This document shows positions 49,775 through 58,250 of a stretch of DNA of 64,000 bases, in pieces. The DNA is from Clostridium ljungdahlii DSM 13528 (GTDB taxonomy: Bacteria; Bacillota; Clostridia; Clostridiales; Clostridiaceae), in NCBI RefSeq assembly GCF_000143685.1, contig NC_014328.1, forward strand, positions 248,001-312,000. Reading direction: 5' to 3'. The stretch's first letter is position 1, and every line of letters starts with the position of its first letter. The notes below the pieces were generated by a model, which was given only the letters and a program-made list of their open reading frames with translations, did no database searches and was not told where the DNA came from. The position numbers and the translations under genes are program-made.

Positions 49775-49897
49775 GTAACATAATCTTTAGATTAGGACAT
49801 AATAAATATGAAATTAAATTTAAGGCATTTGAAAGAAAATAGGCTAGCATACTGACTAGTAGATATTTCTTTGAAAATGACTAAAGGGGTGTTTGAA

Positions 49898-50326
49898 ATG
49901 AAAGTTAAAGATATAATGACTAAATCTGTAATAAGTTTAAATGATGACGATACTGTGGAAAAAGCAGCACAAATTATGCAGCAAAATAATATAGGAGCTG
50001 TTCCAGTTTGTAAAAATGGAAAAGTTATAGGAATTGTGACAGATAGGGATATAGCTATAAGATCAGCATCCCAGAGTGGAGGTACTGAATCCAAATTTGT
50101 AAGAGATATTATGTCGGCAAATCCTGTAACTGGATCACCTGATATGAATTTGGAAGATGCATCCAGAATAATGAGTGATAAGCAAATAAGAAGATTACCT
50201 ATTGTTGAAAATAAAAATGTAGTTGGAATGGTATCTTTAGGAGATTTAGCAGTAAATCCTAAATCAAATACTCAGGCAGGAGATGCTTTGAGTAGTATAT
50301 CGGAAAATAACTACTCAGCATTTTAG
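49898..50326 (+). CDS. Tandem CBS-domain protein
   Basis: 142 residues forming two CBS domains in a row (about 1-58 and 68-125; VKDIMTKSVISLNDDDTVEKA and VRDIMSANPVTGSPDMNLEDA). Such stand-alone pairs bind adenosine nucleotides and act as energy or redox sensors for partner proteins. No partner is evident nearby. ATG 49898 has AAGGGGTG upstream; the earlier start at 49871 lacks one. Confidence 0.9.
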   Translation: MKVKDIMTKSVISLNDDDTVEKAAQIMQQNNIGAVPVCKNGKVIGIVTDRDIAIRSASQSGGTESKFVRDIMSANPVTGSPDMNLEDASRIMSDKQIRRLPIVENKNVVGMVSLGDLAVNPKSNTQAGDALSSISENNYSAF

Positions 50327-50345
50327 AATTTAATAATTTGTAAAT

Positions 50346-50380
50346 AAATCCACAAGATTTACAAGTAATCTTGTGGATTT
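50346..50380 (+). terminator. Terminator after the CBS gene
   Basis: Fourteen-base-pair stem AAATCCACAAGATT with AATCTTGTGGATTT; T-rich end. Confidence 0.85.
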
Positions 50381-50463
50381 ATTACTTTAGGTGATATAAT
50401 ATCAGGTGACATATTTAAATAAAGAATCTAGGTTTGTAATTTATATAATTAGAGGAGTTTAAC

Positions 50464-51360
50464 ATGAATAAAGTGAAATTTATTTATAATCCATATTCAG
50501 GAGAAAATACAATAATATCAAATATAGATAAAGTTATTATGATACATCAAAAATATGGTTATGAAATAGTTCCTTTTAGAATAAGTTTTGAATTTGACAT
50601 AAAAAAGGCATTTGAAGATATAGATGAAACTTACAAATACATACTGATAGCTGGAGGGGATGGAACAGTAGACAATGTTGTAAACTGTATGAAAAGGTTA
50701 AATATAGATATGCCTATAGCCATACTTCCGGTAGGAACTGCCAATGATTTTGCTAAATTTATAGGAATGCCGCAAAATATTAAAAAGGCCTGCCAACAGA
50801 TAGTAAACAGTGTTCCTAAAAAATTAGATTTAGGAAAGGTAAATGACAAATATTTCATAAATGTTGCTAGTACGGGACTGTTTACGGATGTATCTCAAAA
50901 AACAGATGTAAATTTAAAAAATACTATGGGAAAGTTAGCATATTATGTTAAAGGATTAGAGCAACTTCCAAATTTAAGAAAAATTAAGGTAAAAGTTAAG
51001 TCTGAGAATGCAATTTTTGATGGGGACATGTACCTTATGCTCATATTTAATGGACAGATGGCAGGAAACTTTAAGTTTGCATATAAAGCTCAAATTCAAG
51101 ATGGACTTTTAGATGTAATTATAATAAAAGCAGGAATGATAAAGGATATTATATCACTATTTATAAAAATGCTAAGAGGAGATCACTTGGAAGATACTTC
51201 TGGACTTATATACTTTAAATCAAATAAAATAGAAGTGTATTGTGATGAAGATATAGTCACTGATATAGATGGTGAAAGGGGACCGGATTTTCCACTTGTT
51301 ATAGAGTGTATTAAAGGTGGAATAGAAGTTTTAGGATTAAAAGATGAGATAAAGTTATAA
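50464..51360 (+). CDS. Diacylglycerol kinase-like lipid kinase (YegS/BmrU group)
   Basis: 298 residues of the DAGK catalytic family. The nucleotide-binding motif GGDGTVDNVVNCM lies near residue 65, then PIAILPVGTANDFAKFIGMP. The C-terminal domain has a beta-rich layout ending in DIDGERGPDFPLVIECI. It probably phosphorylates diacylglycerol or a related lipid in phospholipid turnover, but the substrate cannot be told from sequence. AGAGGAG precedes the ATG. Confidence 0.9.
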   Translation: MNKVKFIYNPYSGENTIISNIDKVIMIHQKYGYEIVPFRISFEFDIKKAFEDIDETYKYILIAGGDGTVDNVVNCMKRLNIDMPIAILPVGTANDFAKFIGMPQNIKKACQQIVNSVPKKLDLGKVNDKYFINVASTGLFTDVSQKTDVNLKNTMGKLAYYVKGLEQLPNLRKIKVKVKSENAIFDGDMYLMLIFNGQMAGNFKFAYKAQIQDGLLDVIIIKAGMIKDIISLFIKMLRGDHLEDTSGLIYFKSNKIEVYCDEDIVTDIDGERGPDFPLVIECIKGGIEVLGLKDEIKL

Positions 51361-51438
51361 ATTTATTTAAAATAGTAATATAAGATAAGCGATATTAATA
51401 AATATAATTAGAATACTATTAATAAAGAAGGAGAATAT

Positions 51439-52140
51439 ATGGCATTCTACGTTTATGTTTTTTTATTGCTTATCATGCTTATAATGCTCTTCAGAGGAGC
51501 TATTTTAATTAGATTTTTATCGTATAAAATAAAAGTTGTAGCTTTTATTATTATAGGGGCTATGTTGTTAAGGTACACTTCTATTTTTATTATGTACTTT
51601 TCCAGCAGTATGAAATATTTATATTTGCTGAAAGTGCCTTTTTTCTTGAATTTACTCTCAGTCCCAATTATAGTTATTACAGTGCTTTATATTTTTGTAA
51701 GAAAAGATAATGTTAAATTTTATTACATATTTATAATAACTGCAGTACTTTGTGCTGCATATGCTATTGTGATGTATAAGTGCGAAGCTGTACTGCAGAA
51801 CTTAGAGGAGTACAAGTTTATTTTAGGATATACTCTTGTTTTATCAAATCAATATATATACTGGGGATACTTGGTATTTAATACTTTAGTAATATTTTTT
51901 GTTTTGGGATTTGTTAATAAAACCAATGCCAATAAACTTGGTATATACATGGTATTGTTGGCAGCTTGCATAACTATATCAGAGCTCATAGCGTGGCTTA
52001 TGGGTATTAGAGTCTTAGCAGAAAATGTACTTGGAGATGTAGGTTGGATTGTTGTTTTCATATATGCTTTGAGTAAAGTAAAAAAAACAGCTGACAGGAT
52101 TAATTACAAAGTCCCTAACAAAGTTTCAGGTAAAAAATAA
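51439..52140 (+). CDS. Seven-transmembrane protein, unknown function
   Basis: 233 residues with about seven membrane segments and short charged loops, ending in a Lys-rich cytoplasmic tail. I recognise no domain. Conserved-looking polar residues are few. It follows the lipid kinase after 78 bases and could be co-transcribed. GAAGGAG lies before the ATG. Confidence 0.6.
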   Translation: MAFYVYVFLLLIMLIMLFRGAILIRFLSYKIKVVAFIIIGAMLLRYTSIFIMYFSSSMKYLYLLKVPFFLNLLSVPIIVITVLYIFVRKDNVKFYYIFIITAVLCAAYAIVMYKCEAVLQNLEEYKFILGYTLVLSNQYIYWGYLVFNTLVIFFVLGFVNKTNANKLGIYMVLLAACITISELIAWLMGIRVLAENVLGDVGWIVVFIYALSKVKKTADRINYKVPNKVSGKK

Positions 52141-52209
52141 CTTATGCTCCGAACATTTTTACAACATTTAACATGGTAAAAAGTTTAAAGTCCAAATATC
52201 AAAGTTCAA

Positions 52210-52286
52210 ATAATGATGACTTCCCTCGTACCTCAGGAAATCTATAATTTTAATGTTTCATGACGTTGGGAGGAAAGTTATCATAT
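52210..52286 (+). repeat. Imperfect hairpin left of the large inverted repeat
   Basis: ATGATGACTTCC (about 52213) pairs with GGAAAGTTATCAT (about 52272) with one bulge. It lies between the membrane-protein gene and the inverted repeat at 52322. Confidence 0.5.
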
Positions 52287-52321
52287 AATGTTCTAATTTA
52301 AGAAATTCTTTTATATGTAAA

Positions 52322-52505
52322 GATATTTTTACAATAATGAAGTACTTTTAAATATTTTGTATATAAGTCTTAGTGAAAAATTCCTTAAAAAATTTTAGAA
52401 CTTTCGAATTGTTTGAGGCATGAGTTTTCAAAAGTTCTTAGATTTTTGGAATTTTTTGCTTAGACTTATCAAAATATTTAACGTACTTAAGGTTGTAAAA
52501 ATATC
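52322..52505. repeat. Large imperfect inverted repeat
   Basis: Arms of about 85-90 bases, 52322-52412 and 52424-52505, match with roughly three quarters identity by eye, starting GATATTTTTACAA on each strand. The spacer is about 12-18 bases. No ORF lies inside. It lies between converging genes (51439 and the radical SAM gene). Either an extended terminator or a remnant of a small inverted-repeat (MITE-like) element. Confidence 0.7.
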
Positions 52506-52524
52506 CGGAATATAAAGCCATTTC

Positions 52525-54369
52525 TTACTTAGAGCTCTTATGACTACTTTTATGATGACGTCTTCTTGGAGGATTTTTTGGTATTAAGCAATGAGGACCA
52601 GATCCAATTAGATCTTCACGACCACATTTGATTAAAGCCTCTTTTACTAAATTGTAATTTTTCGGAACAGAAAATTGTAAAAGTGCTCTTTGTTCATTTT
52701 TCTCTTTTTGTGATTTAGGTACATATACTTTCTCACCACTTAAAGGATTAATGCCTGTATAGTACATAGTTGTAGATAAACTACCAGGTGTAGGATAAAA
52801 ATCCTGAACTTGTTCAGGAGTATATCCCATGCTTTTTATATACTCAGCTAGTTCTATAGCTGCATTTAAATCACTTCCCGGGTGACTGGACATGAGGTAA
52901 GGAACTAGATATTGTTTTTTATTTATTTTTTTGTTTATTTCAAAATATTTTTTTACAAATTTATTGTATACGTCCATTTTAGGTTTTCCCATTTGATTTA
53001 GAACCCTGTCGCTTATATGTTCTGGAGCTACCTTTAATTGACCACTTATGTGATATTTACATAAGTCTTCAAAAAAATCCGTATTTTTATCATTTATTAA
53101 ATAGTCATATCTTATTCCTGAACGTATAAATACCTTTTTTATACCAGGAATTTTTCTTATTTTCCTCAATAGATTTAAGTATTCACTATGATCTATAATT
53201 AAGTTTTTGCAGGGAGAAGGGAAGAGACATTGTCTATTTTTACACACCCCAGCCTTTTCTTGTATTTTGCACGCCTTATGCCTAAAATTTGCAGTAGGAC
53301 CTCCTACATCATGTATGTATCCTTTAAAGTCGTCTAAAGTAGTTAATAATTTGGCCTCGTCAATTATAGACTTTTGGCTCCTATTTTGGATGGTTCTACC
53401 TTGGTGAAAAGTAAGAGCGCAAAAAGAGCAGCCTCCATAACAACCCCTATGACTTGTAATGGAGAAACTTACTTCTTTTATAGCAGGTATTCCACCAAAT
53501 TTTTCATATATAGGGTGGTATGTTCTCATGTAGGGTAAATCATATACTATATCCATTTCCTCTTCTGTTAATGGAAACTGTGGTGGGTTTTGAACAATAT
53601 AATGATCTCCATGTTTTTGTATTAAGGTTTTTCCTCTTAATGCGTCTTGTTCGTAATATTCTAGTTTATAGCTTTCGGCATAAGCGTTTTTTTCTTGCGT
53701 TACTTTTTCAAAAGAAGGTACTTCTACATAATCCTTTATGAGCGATTTATCTTTACAAGGGTACACTGTACCTCTTACATCTGTAATTTTATGGATGCCC
53801 ATTCCATATTTTAATAGGTTTGCCACTTGTACTATGGTTTTTTCTCCCATACCATATATGAGTAGATCTGCTTTTGAATCTAAAAGGATACTTCTTCTTA
53901 CATTATCACTCCAGTAATCATAGTGGGCAAATCTCCTTAAACTAGCTTCTATTCCACCAATTACTATTGGAACATCCTTATAGGCTTCTCTTGCCCTGTT
54001 ACAGTATACTATTACAGCTCTGTCGGGTCTGTAACCAGATTTACCTCCTGGGGAGTAAAGATCATCATGCCTTTTTTTCTTTGACGCGGTATAATGATTT
54101 ACCATAGAATCTATATTTCCGGAATTTATTAAAAAAGCCAATTTAGGTTTTCCAAGTTTCATAAAGTCATTTACATTTTTCCAGTTAGGCTGAGCTATTA
54201 TTCCTACTTTAAAACCCTCCTTTTCCAGGACTCTTGATATTATAGCTGAGCCGAAAGAAGGATGATCTACGTAAGCATCTCCTGTTATAAGGACAAAATC
54301 TAACTGATTTATATTTTTTGCGTTCATGTCATTTTTACATATAGGTAAAAAACTAGTATTTAAATTCAA
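52525..54369 (-). CDS. YgiQ family radical SAM protein
   Basis: 614 residues of the YgiQ/UPF0313 family, of unknown reaction. The N-terminal part ([18 protein letters not shown]) resembles the cobalamin-binding-like start of the family. The radical SAM Cys motif is CYGGCSFC near residue 300, with further Cys-rich stretches ([12 protein letters not shown]) that may bind another cluster. It ends with a basic His/Lys/Arg/Ser-rich tail. TTG 54369 is chosen: GGAG lies eight bases upstream and the family normally begins just before FLP; GTG 54408 has no ribosome site. Confidence 0.92.
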   Translation of the reverse strand: MNLNTSFLPICKNDMNAKNINQLDFVLITGDAYVDHPSFGSAIISRVLEKEGFKVGIIAQPNWKNVNDFMKLGKPKLAFLINSGNIDSMVNHYTASKKKRHDDLYSPGGKSGYRPDRAVIVYCNRAREAYKDVPIVIGGIEASLRRFAHYDYWSDNVRRSILLDSKADLLIYGMGEKTIVQVANLLKYGMGIHKITDVRGTVYPCKDKSLIKDYVEVPSFEKVTQEKNAYAESYKLEYYEQDALRGKTLIQKHGDHYIVQNPPQFPLTEEEMDIVYDLPYMRTYHPIYEKFGGIPAIKEVSFSITSHRGCYGGCSFCALTFHQGRTIQNRSQKSIIDEAKLLTTLDDFKGYIHDVGGPTANFRHKACKIQEKAGVCKNRQCLFPSPCKNLIIDHSEYLNLLRKIRKIPGIKKVFIRSGIRYDYLINDKNTDFFEDLCKYHISGQLKVAPEHISDRVLNQMGKPKMDVYNKFVKKYFEINKKINKKQYLVPYLMSSHPGSDLNAAIELAEYIKSMGYTPEQVQDFYPTPGSLSTTMYYTGINPLSGEKVYVPKSQKEKNEQRALLQFSVPKNYNLVKEALIKCGREDLIGSGPHCLIPKNPPRRRHHKSSHKSSK

Positions 54370-54605
54370 TTTACATTCTCCGTTCTTATATTTCAGATTT
54401 AGTTTCACTTATTTTTAGTATAACATATTATATTATGAGATAAATATTTAGGAATATGTAGATTTTGAATAGTGATAAGGAAAAGAGAACACACACTAAA
54501 TAATATAAACATGCAAAGATAAATTATGATATTTTACATTAAAATGAGCAAAATGAAATTAAAGTATCATAACAGGTAAATATAAATAAATTTAATATTT
54601 ACTAG

Positions 54606-54633
54606 TTGCATTATAGTGAATTTGTAATATAAT
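54606..54633 (+). promoter_or_regulatory. Promoter of the M-box transcript
   Basis: TTGCAT (54606-54611) and TATAAT (54628-54633) separated by 16 bases, about 30 bases before the M-box. Confidence 0.7.
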
Positions 54634-54663
54634 TATAATATAAAAGTAAATGTTTATGTTTAA

Positions 54664-54820
54664 TTATGTTAGGTGAGGCTCCTATATAGACATATGCTGC
54701 TGCCCCGAAACATCGAGAGATGCCAATGGGTGAACAGGTATTACCGTAGTAAGGTTTTACTTAATGCAGCTGGATGAAAATCTAAAGCTATATAGTGCTA
54801 AAACTCGTACGATTAAAAAA
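54664..54820 (+). promoter_or_regulatory. M-box (ykoK) magnesium riboswitch
   Basis: The M-box signature is complete: TTAGGTGAGGCTCCTATAT, GCTGCTGCCCC, GCCAATGGGTGAACAGGTA, AATGCAGCTGGATGA and TATAGTGCTAAAACTC. Magnesium binding should favour the terminator at 54831 and lower expression of the MgtE-like gene. Confidence 0.96.
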
Positions 54821-54830
54821 GTTTTAGTTT

Positions 54831-54853
54831 AAGAGCCCTATGGGCTTTTTTTA
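54831..54853 (+). terminator. M-box terminator
   Basis: Eight-base-pair stem AAGAGCCC with GGGCTTTT, followed by more T. Confidence 0.9.
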
Positions 54854-54898
54854 GTTGTTTGCATATGTTTAAATTTTTTAATTTAGGTGGTGTGTTAA

Positions 54899-54985
54899 AT
54901 GGAAAACGGACCTTATGGAGGTCGGTGCATCTTAGAAGAAAATTTAATAGAAGGAGTGCAGGGAAGTATTAGGTCTAATTGGTGA
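54899..54985 (+). CDS. Possible 28-residue leader peptide after the M-box
   Basis: ATG 54899 with AGGTGG about eight bases upstream opens a 28-codon frame (start M-E-N-G-P-Y-G-G-R) ending at TGA 54985, between the M-box terminator and the MgtE-like gene. The RNA around its start can form a small hairpin (GACCT with AGGTC). No homologue is recognised and the frame could be chance; regulatory peptides near magnesium transporters are known elsewhere (mgtL in enterobacteria). Confidence 0.3.
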   Translation: MENGPYGGRCILEENLIEGVQGSIRSNW

Positions 54986-55062
54986 TGGCAATGCTATTGA
55001 TAACTTTTAAAACGTTGATGTAGATTCTATAAATATTTCTCTGCATATAAGGAGGAATATTT

Positions 55063-56325
55063 ATGAAAAAGTTATCTAGTTTCTTGTTGAGTAAGGTTCT
55101 TTATAAAAAGGTTTATAATGAATTTGACGAATATGTAGGGAAACTTTGGGACGTTTATGTATCTTCTGATCATGGAATGCCAAGAGCCATAGGATATAAG
55201 ATAAAAAAGGGCAAAGAAATACTTAATTGTGAGTGTAGGAACATAAACTTTTATGATGATAACGACAAGGTTATAATTAAAGGAGAAGGTATAAGGGAAA
55301 TAATACTTCAAAGTTATTCCTATCTTTTATCAAAACATCTTTTAGATAGACAGATAGTGGATATAAACGGGAAAAAACTTGTAAGAGTTAATGATCTCAG
55401 AATTGCAGAAATGGCAGGAGAGTATAGGGTTGTAGCAGTAGATACAGGAGTTCTTGCTTTAGGAAGAAGGCTTGGTATAGAAAAAATCATAAAAAAGTTT
55501 TATGATTTATTTAATAAAAAACCTGAAGATAGCCTTATAATTTGGGATAATGTAGAATCACTAGAAATGATAAATAACAATTTAAAACTTTCCGTACCAT
55601 ATAAAAAGTTATCTAAACTCCATCCTGCTGATTTAGCAGATATATTAGAAGATATGGATGTAAACTACAGAAAGAAGGTTTTTGAAAGTTTAGATGAGGA
55701 TCTAGCAGCGGATACATTAGAGGAAATAGATCCAGAAGTACAGCTGGATATTCTGGAAAATTTGAGTCAATCTAAAAGGGATGAGGTATTATACAATATG
55801 CCTAATGATGAAATAGCGGATATTTTAGATGAAGTAGATAAAGATACTGCAGAAAAAATACTTATAAATATGGAAAAAAATGATGCAGATGAAGTAAGAT
55901 CACTTATGGAATATAAGGAAGAAACTGTAGGAAGTATAATGAATAAGGATTTTATCTGCTTTAATATAAACATAACCGTTAAAGATACTATTGAGTTTTT
56001 AAAAGAAATTAATCCGGAAGATGAGGTATCACATTATATATATATTATCAATGATCAAAAGCAGCTTGAAGGTGTGGTGTCTCTGAAAGACTTGATATTG
56101 TCAGATTTTGAAGATACATTAAAGGCGATAATGATCAAGGATGTAGTAAGTATAAATCATAAGGAAAATATAGATGAAGCCATAGAGATGTGTTCAAAAT
56201 ATAATCTTATTTCATTACCTGTAATAGATGATGAAGAAAAGCTGTGTGGCATAGTTATAATGAATGACTTAGTAGAAGACATATTAATACCAAATTGGAG
56301 AAAAAGGCTAAGAAAAGTAGGATAG
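55063..56325 (+). CDS. PRC-barrel/MgtE-N/CBS protein without membrane channel
   Basis: 420 residues. The N-terminal half carries PRC-barrel-like segments (about 10-85 and 95-165, FDEYVGKLWDVYVSSDHG, DINGKKLVRVNDLRI). Then comes the MgtE intracellular N domain (about 185-290; KLHPADLADILEDM, VQLDILENL, MPNDEIADILDEV) and a CBS pair (about 290-410). The channel domain of five membrane helices that ends real MgtE is missing: the protein stops after the CBS domains at NWRKRLRKVG. It therefore cannot move magnesium by itself. In other clostridia such proteins precede an NRAMP-type transporter; none is here. AAGGAGG precedes the ATG. Confidence 0.9.
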   Translation: MKKLSSFLLSKVLYKKVYNEFDEYVGKLWDVYVSSDHGMPRAIGYKIKKGKEILNCECRNINFYDDNDKVIIKGEGIREIILQSYSYLLSKHLLDRQIVDINGKKLVRVNDLRIAEMAGEYRVVAVDTGVLALGRRLGIEKIIKKFYDLFNKKPEDSLIIWDNVESLEMINNNLKLSVPYKKLSKLHPADLADILEDMDVNYRKKVFESLDEDLAADTLEEIDPEVQLDILENLSQSKRDEVLYNMPNDEIADILDEVDKDTAEKILINMEKNDADEVRSLMEYKEETVGSIMNKDFICFNINITVKDTIEFLKEINPEDEVSHYIYIINDQKQLEGVVSLKDLILSDFEDTLKAIMIKDVVSINHKENIDEAIEMCSKYNLISLPVIDDEEKLCGIVIMNDLVEDILIPNWRKRLRKVG

Positions 56326-56326
56326 A

Positions 56327-56376
56327 AAATACTATCAATTCCACTTATTTAAAGTGAAATTGATAGTATTTTTTTA
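56327..56376 (+). terminator. Terminator after the MgtE-like gene
   Basis: Twenty-odd-base-pair imperfect stem AAAATACTATCAATTCCACTT with its complement, plus a T run. Confidence 0.9.
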
Positions 56377-56443
56377 TGTATTTTTTACTTCGTTTGTGTA
56401 CAGACTACATTTAGGAGAACCAACATTAAAAGGAGATGGTCAT

Positions 56444-57133
56444 ATGGGTAAGAAAATTATGAGATTTAAAAGAGAATTAGTACTAATACTTGCTATAGTG
56501 TTTACATATGCATCAACTTCTCTATTCTTGCTCCCCTATAATAATGCAGTGAAAGCTGTGGCCTACTACTATGGCTCAAGAGGAAATATGGTAATACAAA
56601 TACAGCAAAAACTCAGAAGTTGGGGGTATTATAATGGCAGCGTAGATGGAGTATACGGGTATCAAACTTACACTGCAGTAAAATATTTTCAATCGAAAAA
56701 TGGACTAAAATCTGATGGTATAGTTGGAGATGCAACTTTAGCAGCCCTTGCAATAAATACTGGAAGCAATACTGGTGGAAACAGTCAAAATGTAACATTA
56801 ATAGCTAGATTGATAAATGGAGAGGCTAGAGGAGAACCTTATGAAGGACAGGTAGCAGTAGGAGCTGTAATACTAAATAGAACTAGGGATCCTAGGTTTC
56901 CATCTACTGTAGCAGGAGTTATATATCAACCAGGAGCTTTTACTGCTGTGGTGGATGGACAAATACATTCAAATATGCAACAGAGCTCTATAAATGCAGC
57001 AAGGGATGCTTTAAATGGATGGGATCCTTCAGGAGGAGCAATATACTATTTTAATCCCTCTACAGCAACAAGTTCATGGATATGGTCGAGACCTCTTATT
57101 AAAATTATAGGTAAACATAGATTTTGCAGGTAG
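56444..57133 (+). CDS. sleB: SleB-type cell wall hydrolase (spore cortex-lytic)
   Basis: 229 residues: a signal peptide (about 1-36, ending near KAVA), a peptidoglycan-binding domain (about 40-95; QIQQKLRSWGYYNGSVDGVYG), a Ser/Asn/Gly linker and a SleB hydrolase domain (about 110-225; LIARLINGEARGEPYEGQVA, VAVGAVILNRT). SleB cleaves cortex peptidoglycan during germination; the catalytic Glu is expected in GEARGE. AAAGGAGATGG precedes ATG 56444, so the earlier in-frame start at 56354 is rejected. The C-terminus ends normally near IGKHRFCR. Confidence 0.88.
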   Translation: MGKKIMRFKRELVLILAIVFTYASTSLFLLPYNNAVKAVAYYYGSRGNMVIQIQQKLRSWGYYNGSVDGVYGYQTYTAVKYFQSKNGLKSDGIVGDATLAALAINTGSNTGGNSQNVTLIARLINGEARGEPYEGQVAVGAVILNRTRDPRFPSTVAGVIYQPGAFTAVVDGQIHSNMQQSSINAARDALNGWDPSGGAIYYFNPSTATSSWIWSRPLIKIIGKHRFCR

Positions 57134-57368
57134 TTTAAAAATATATAGCCAAAATAGATGAGCTTTCGACAGCATCATTTAATAAAAATTGTTATTAAAT
57201 AGGATAAAAATATATATGCTTTTAAGATAAGTGAGCAATAGATTTTTATTGTCATATATAAGGGATAATTTCTAAGAAAAGCTAATCAGGAAGTGACACA
57301 TTTTTTTTATATATATGCTAATATATTTTTAAGACAATAATGAGCTAGGTTATGGGGGGAGAAAATTT

Positions 57369-57719
57369 ATGATAATAGAGAATTTTATTAGTAAGGAGAA
57401 AGTAGATCAAATTAAGTATGTATACTTTTATAGATTACTTAAAGGCAAAATAGCTATTTCATATTCCCATAAGGATGTTGAAGAGGTGCAGGCTTATGGA
57501 ATTGAAATTGAGAGACAGGATATATTAGATGGAAAATTGATAAATGTGCAAAGAGATAGTGTTCAAAATATAAGTCCTGAAAGGTATAAAGTACATAATT
57601 TATTGAAATTACTATATGACAATAAAGTTTCACCTATCCACTTGGTTGATGTAATAGGTGATTATGTAGACGAATACAGTATGGACTTTGACAACCAAAA
57701 AAATTATGCAGCATATTAA
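57369..57719 (+). CDS. DUF6514-like small protein
   Basis: 116 residues, alpha/beta in appearance, without signal peptide or membrane segment. YFYRLLKGKIAISYSHKDVEEVQAYGIEIER and the C-terminal HNLLKLLYDNKVSPIHLVDVIGDYVDEY match what I recall of the clostridial DUF6514 family, whose function is unknown. A GGGGGGAG site precedes the ATG. A reverse-strand Spo0A-box-like TTTCGACA lies about 200 bases upstream at 57164. Confidence 0.55.
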   Translation: MIIENFISKEKVDQIKYVYFYRLLKGKIAISYSHKDVEEVQAYGIEIERQDILDGKLINVQRDSVQNISPERYKVHNLLKLLYDNKVSPIHLVDVIGDYVDEYSMDFDNQKNYAAY

Positions 57720-57726
57720 TTTAATA

Positions 57727-57753
57727 GAAAAGGGGAGAAATCCTCTTTTTTTT
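57727..57753 (+). terminator. Terminator after the DUF6514-like gene
   Basis: Hairpin AAAAGGGGA with TCCTCTTTT and a long T run. Confidence 0.8.
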
Positions 57754-57845
57754 ATATAAAAAGTTAATATATCTATTATACCTATATTAAAAAATTAATA
57801 TAATAGGTATATAATTAAAGGTATTAAAATTGGAGGTGTTATATT

Positions 57846-58250
57846 TTGATATTTGGGGTTGGGGTTGATATAGTTGAAATCAGGAGAATAGAACAGGCTG
57901 TTAGTAAACACTCAAATTTTATAGATAGAATTTTTAGTAAGAATGAAGTAGAATATCTTAAAAATAAAAATTTAAGACCTGAATTTATAGCAGGAAGGTT
58001 TGCTGCTAAGGAAGCTATAGTAAAGGCACTAGGAACTGGATTTAGTGGTTTTGATTTTAGAGATATAGAAGTAGATAGAACTGCTTTAGGTAAACCTATT
58101 GTAGTATTAAAGGGAAAGGCAAAGTTAATAGCTAATAAATGTGGGAATTACAAGATTCATCTCAGTATATCTCATGGAGTGGATAACGCTATAGCCTATG
58201 CCGTAATGGAGGTAGATGGAGTTGAAGATAGCGACTGTAAAAATAGCTAG
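57846..58250 (+). CDS. acpS: Holo-acyl-carrier-protein synthase
   Basis: Transfers phosphopantetheine from CoA to acyl carrier protein. The 134 residues match AcpS. The metal-binding Asp is in GVGVDIVEIRRIE (residues 4-16), and AGRFAAKEAIVKALGTG near residue 50 has the second acidic site. TTG start, preceded by GGAGGTG. It overlaps the nnr start, and the two form the head of an operon. Confidence 0.94.
   Translation: MIFGVGVDIVEIRRIEQAVSKHSNFIDRIFSKNEVEYLKNKNLRPEFIAGRFAAKEAIVKALGTGFSGFDFRDIEVDRTALGKPIVVLKGKAKLIANKCGNYKIHLSISHGVDNAIAYAVMEVDGVEDSDCKNS

Noticed and set aside
54899..54985. Calling the leader peptide a proven gene
   Set aside because: Only a ribosome site and position support it, so it is listed with low confidence.
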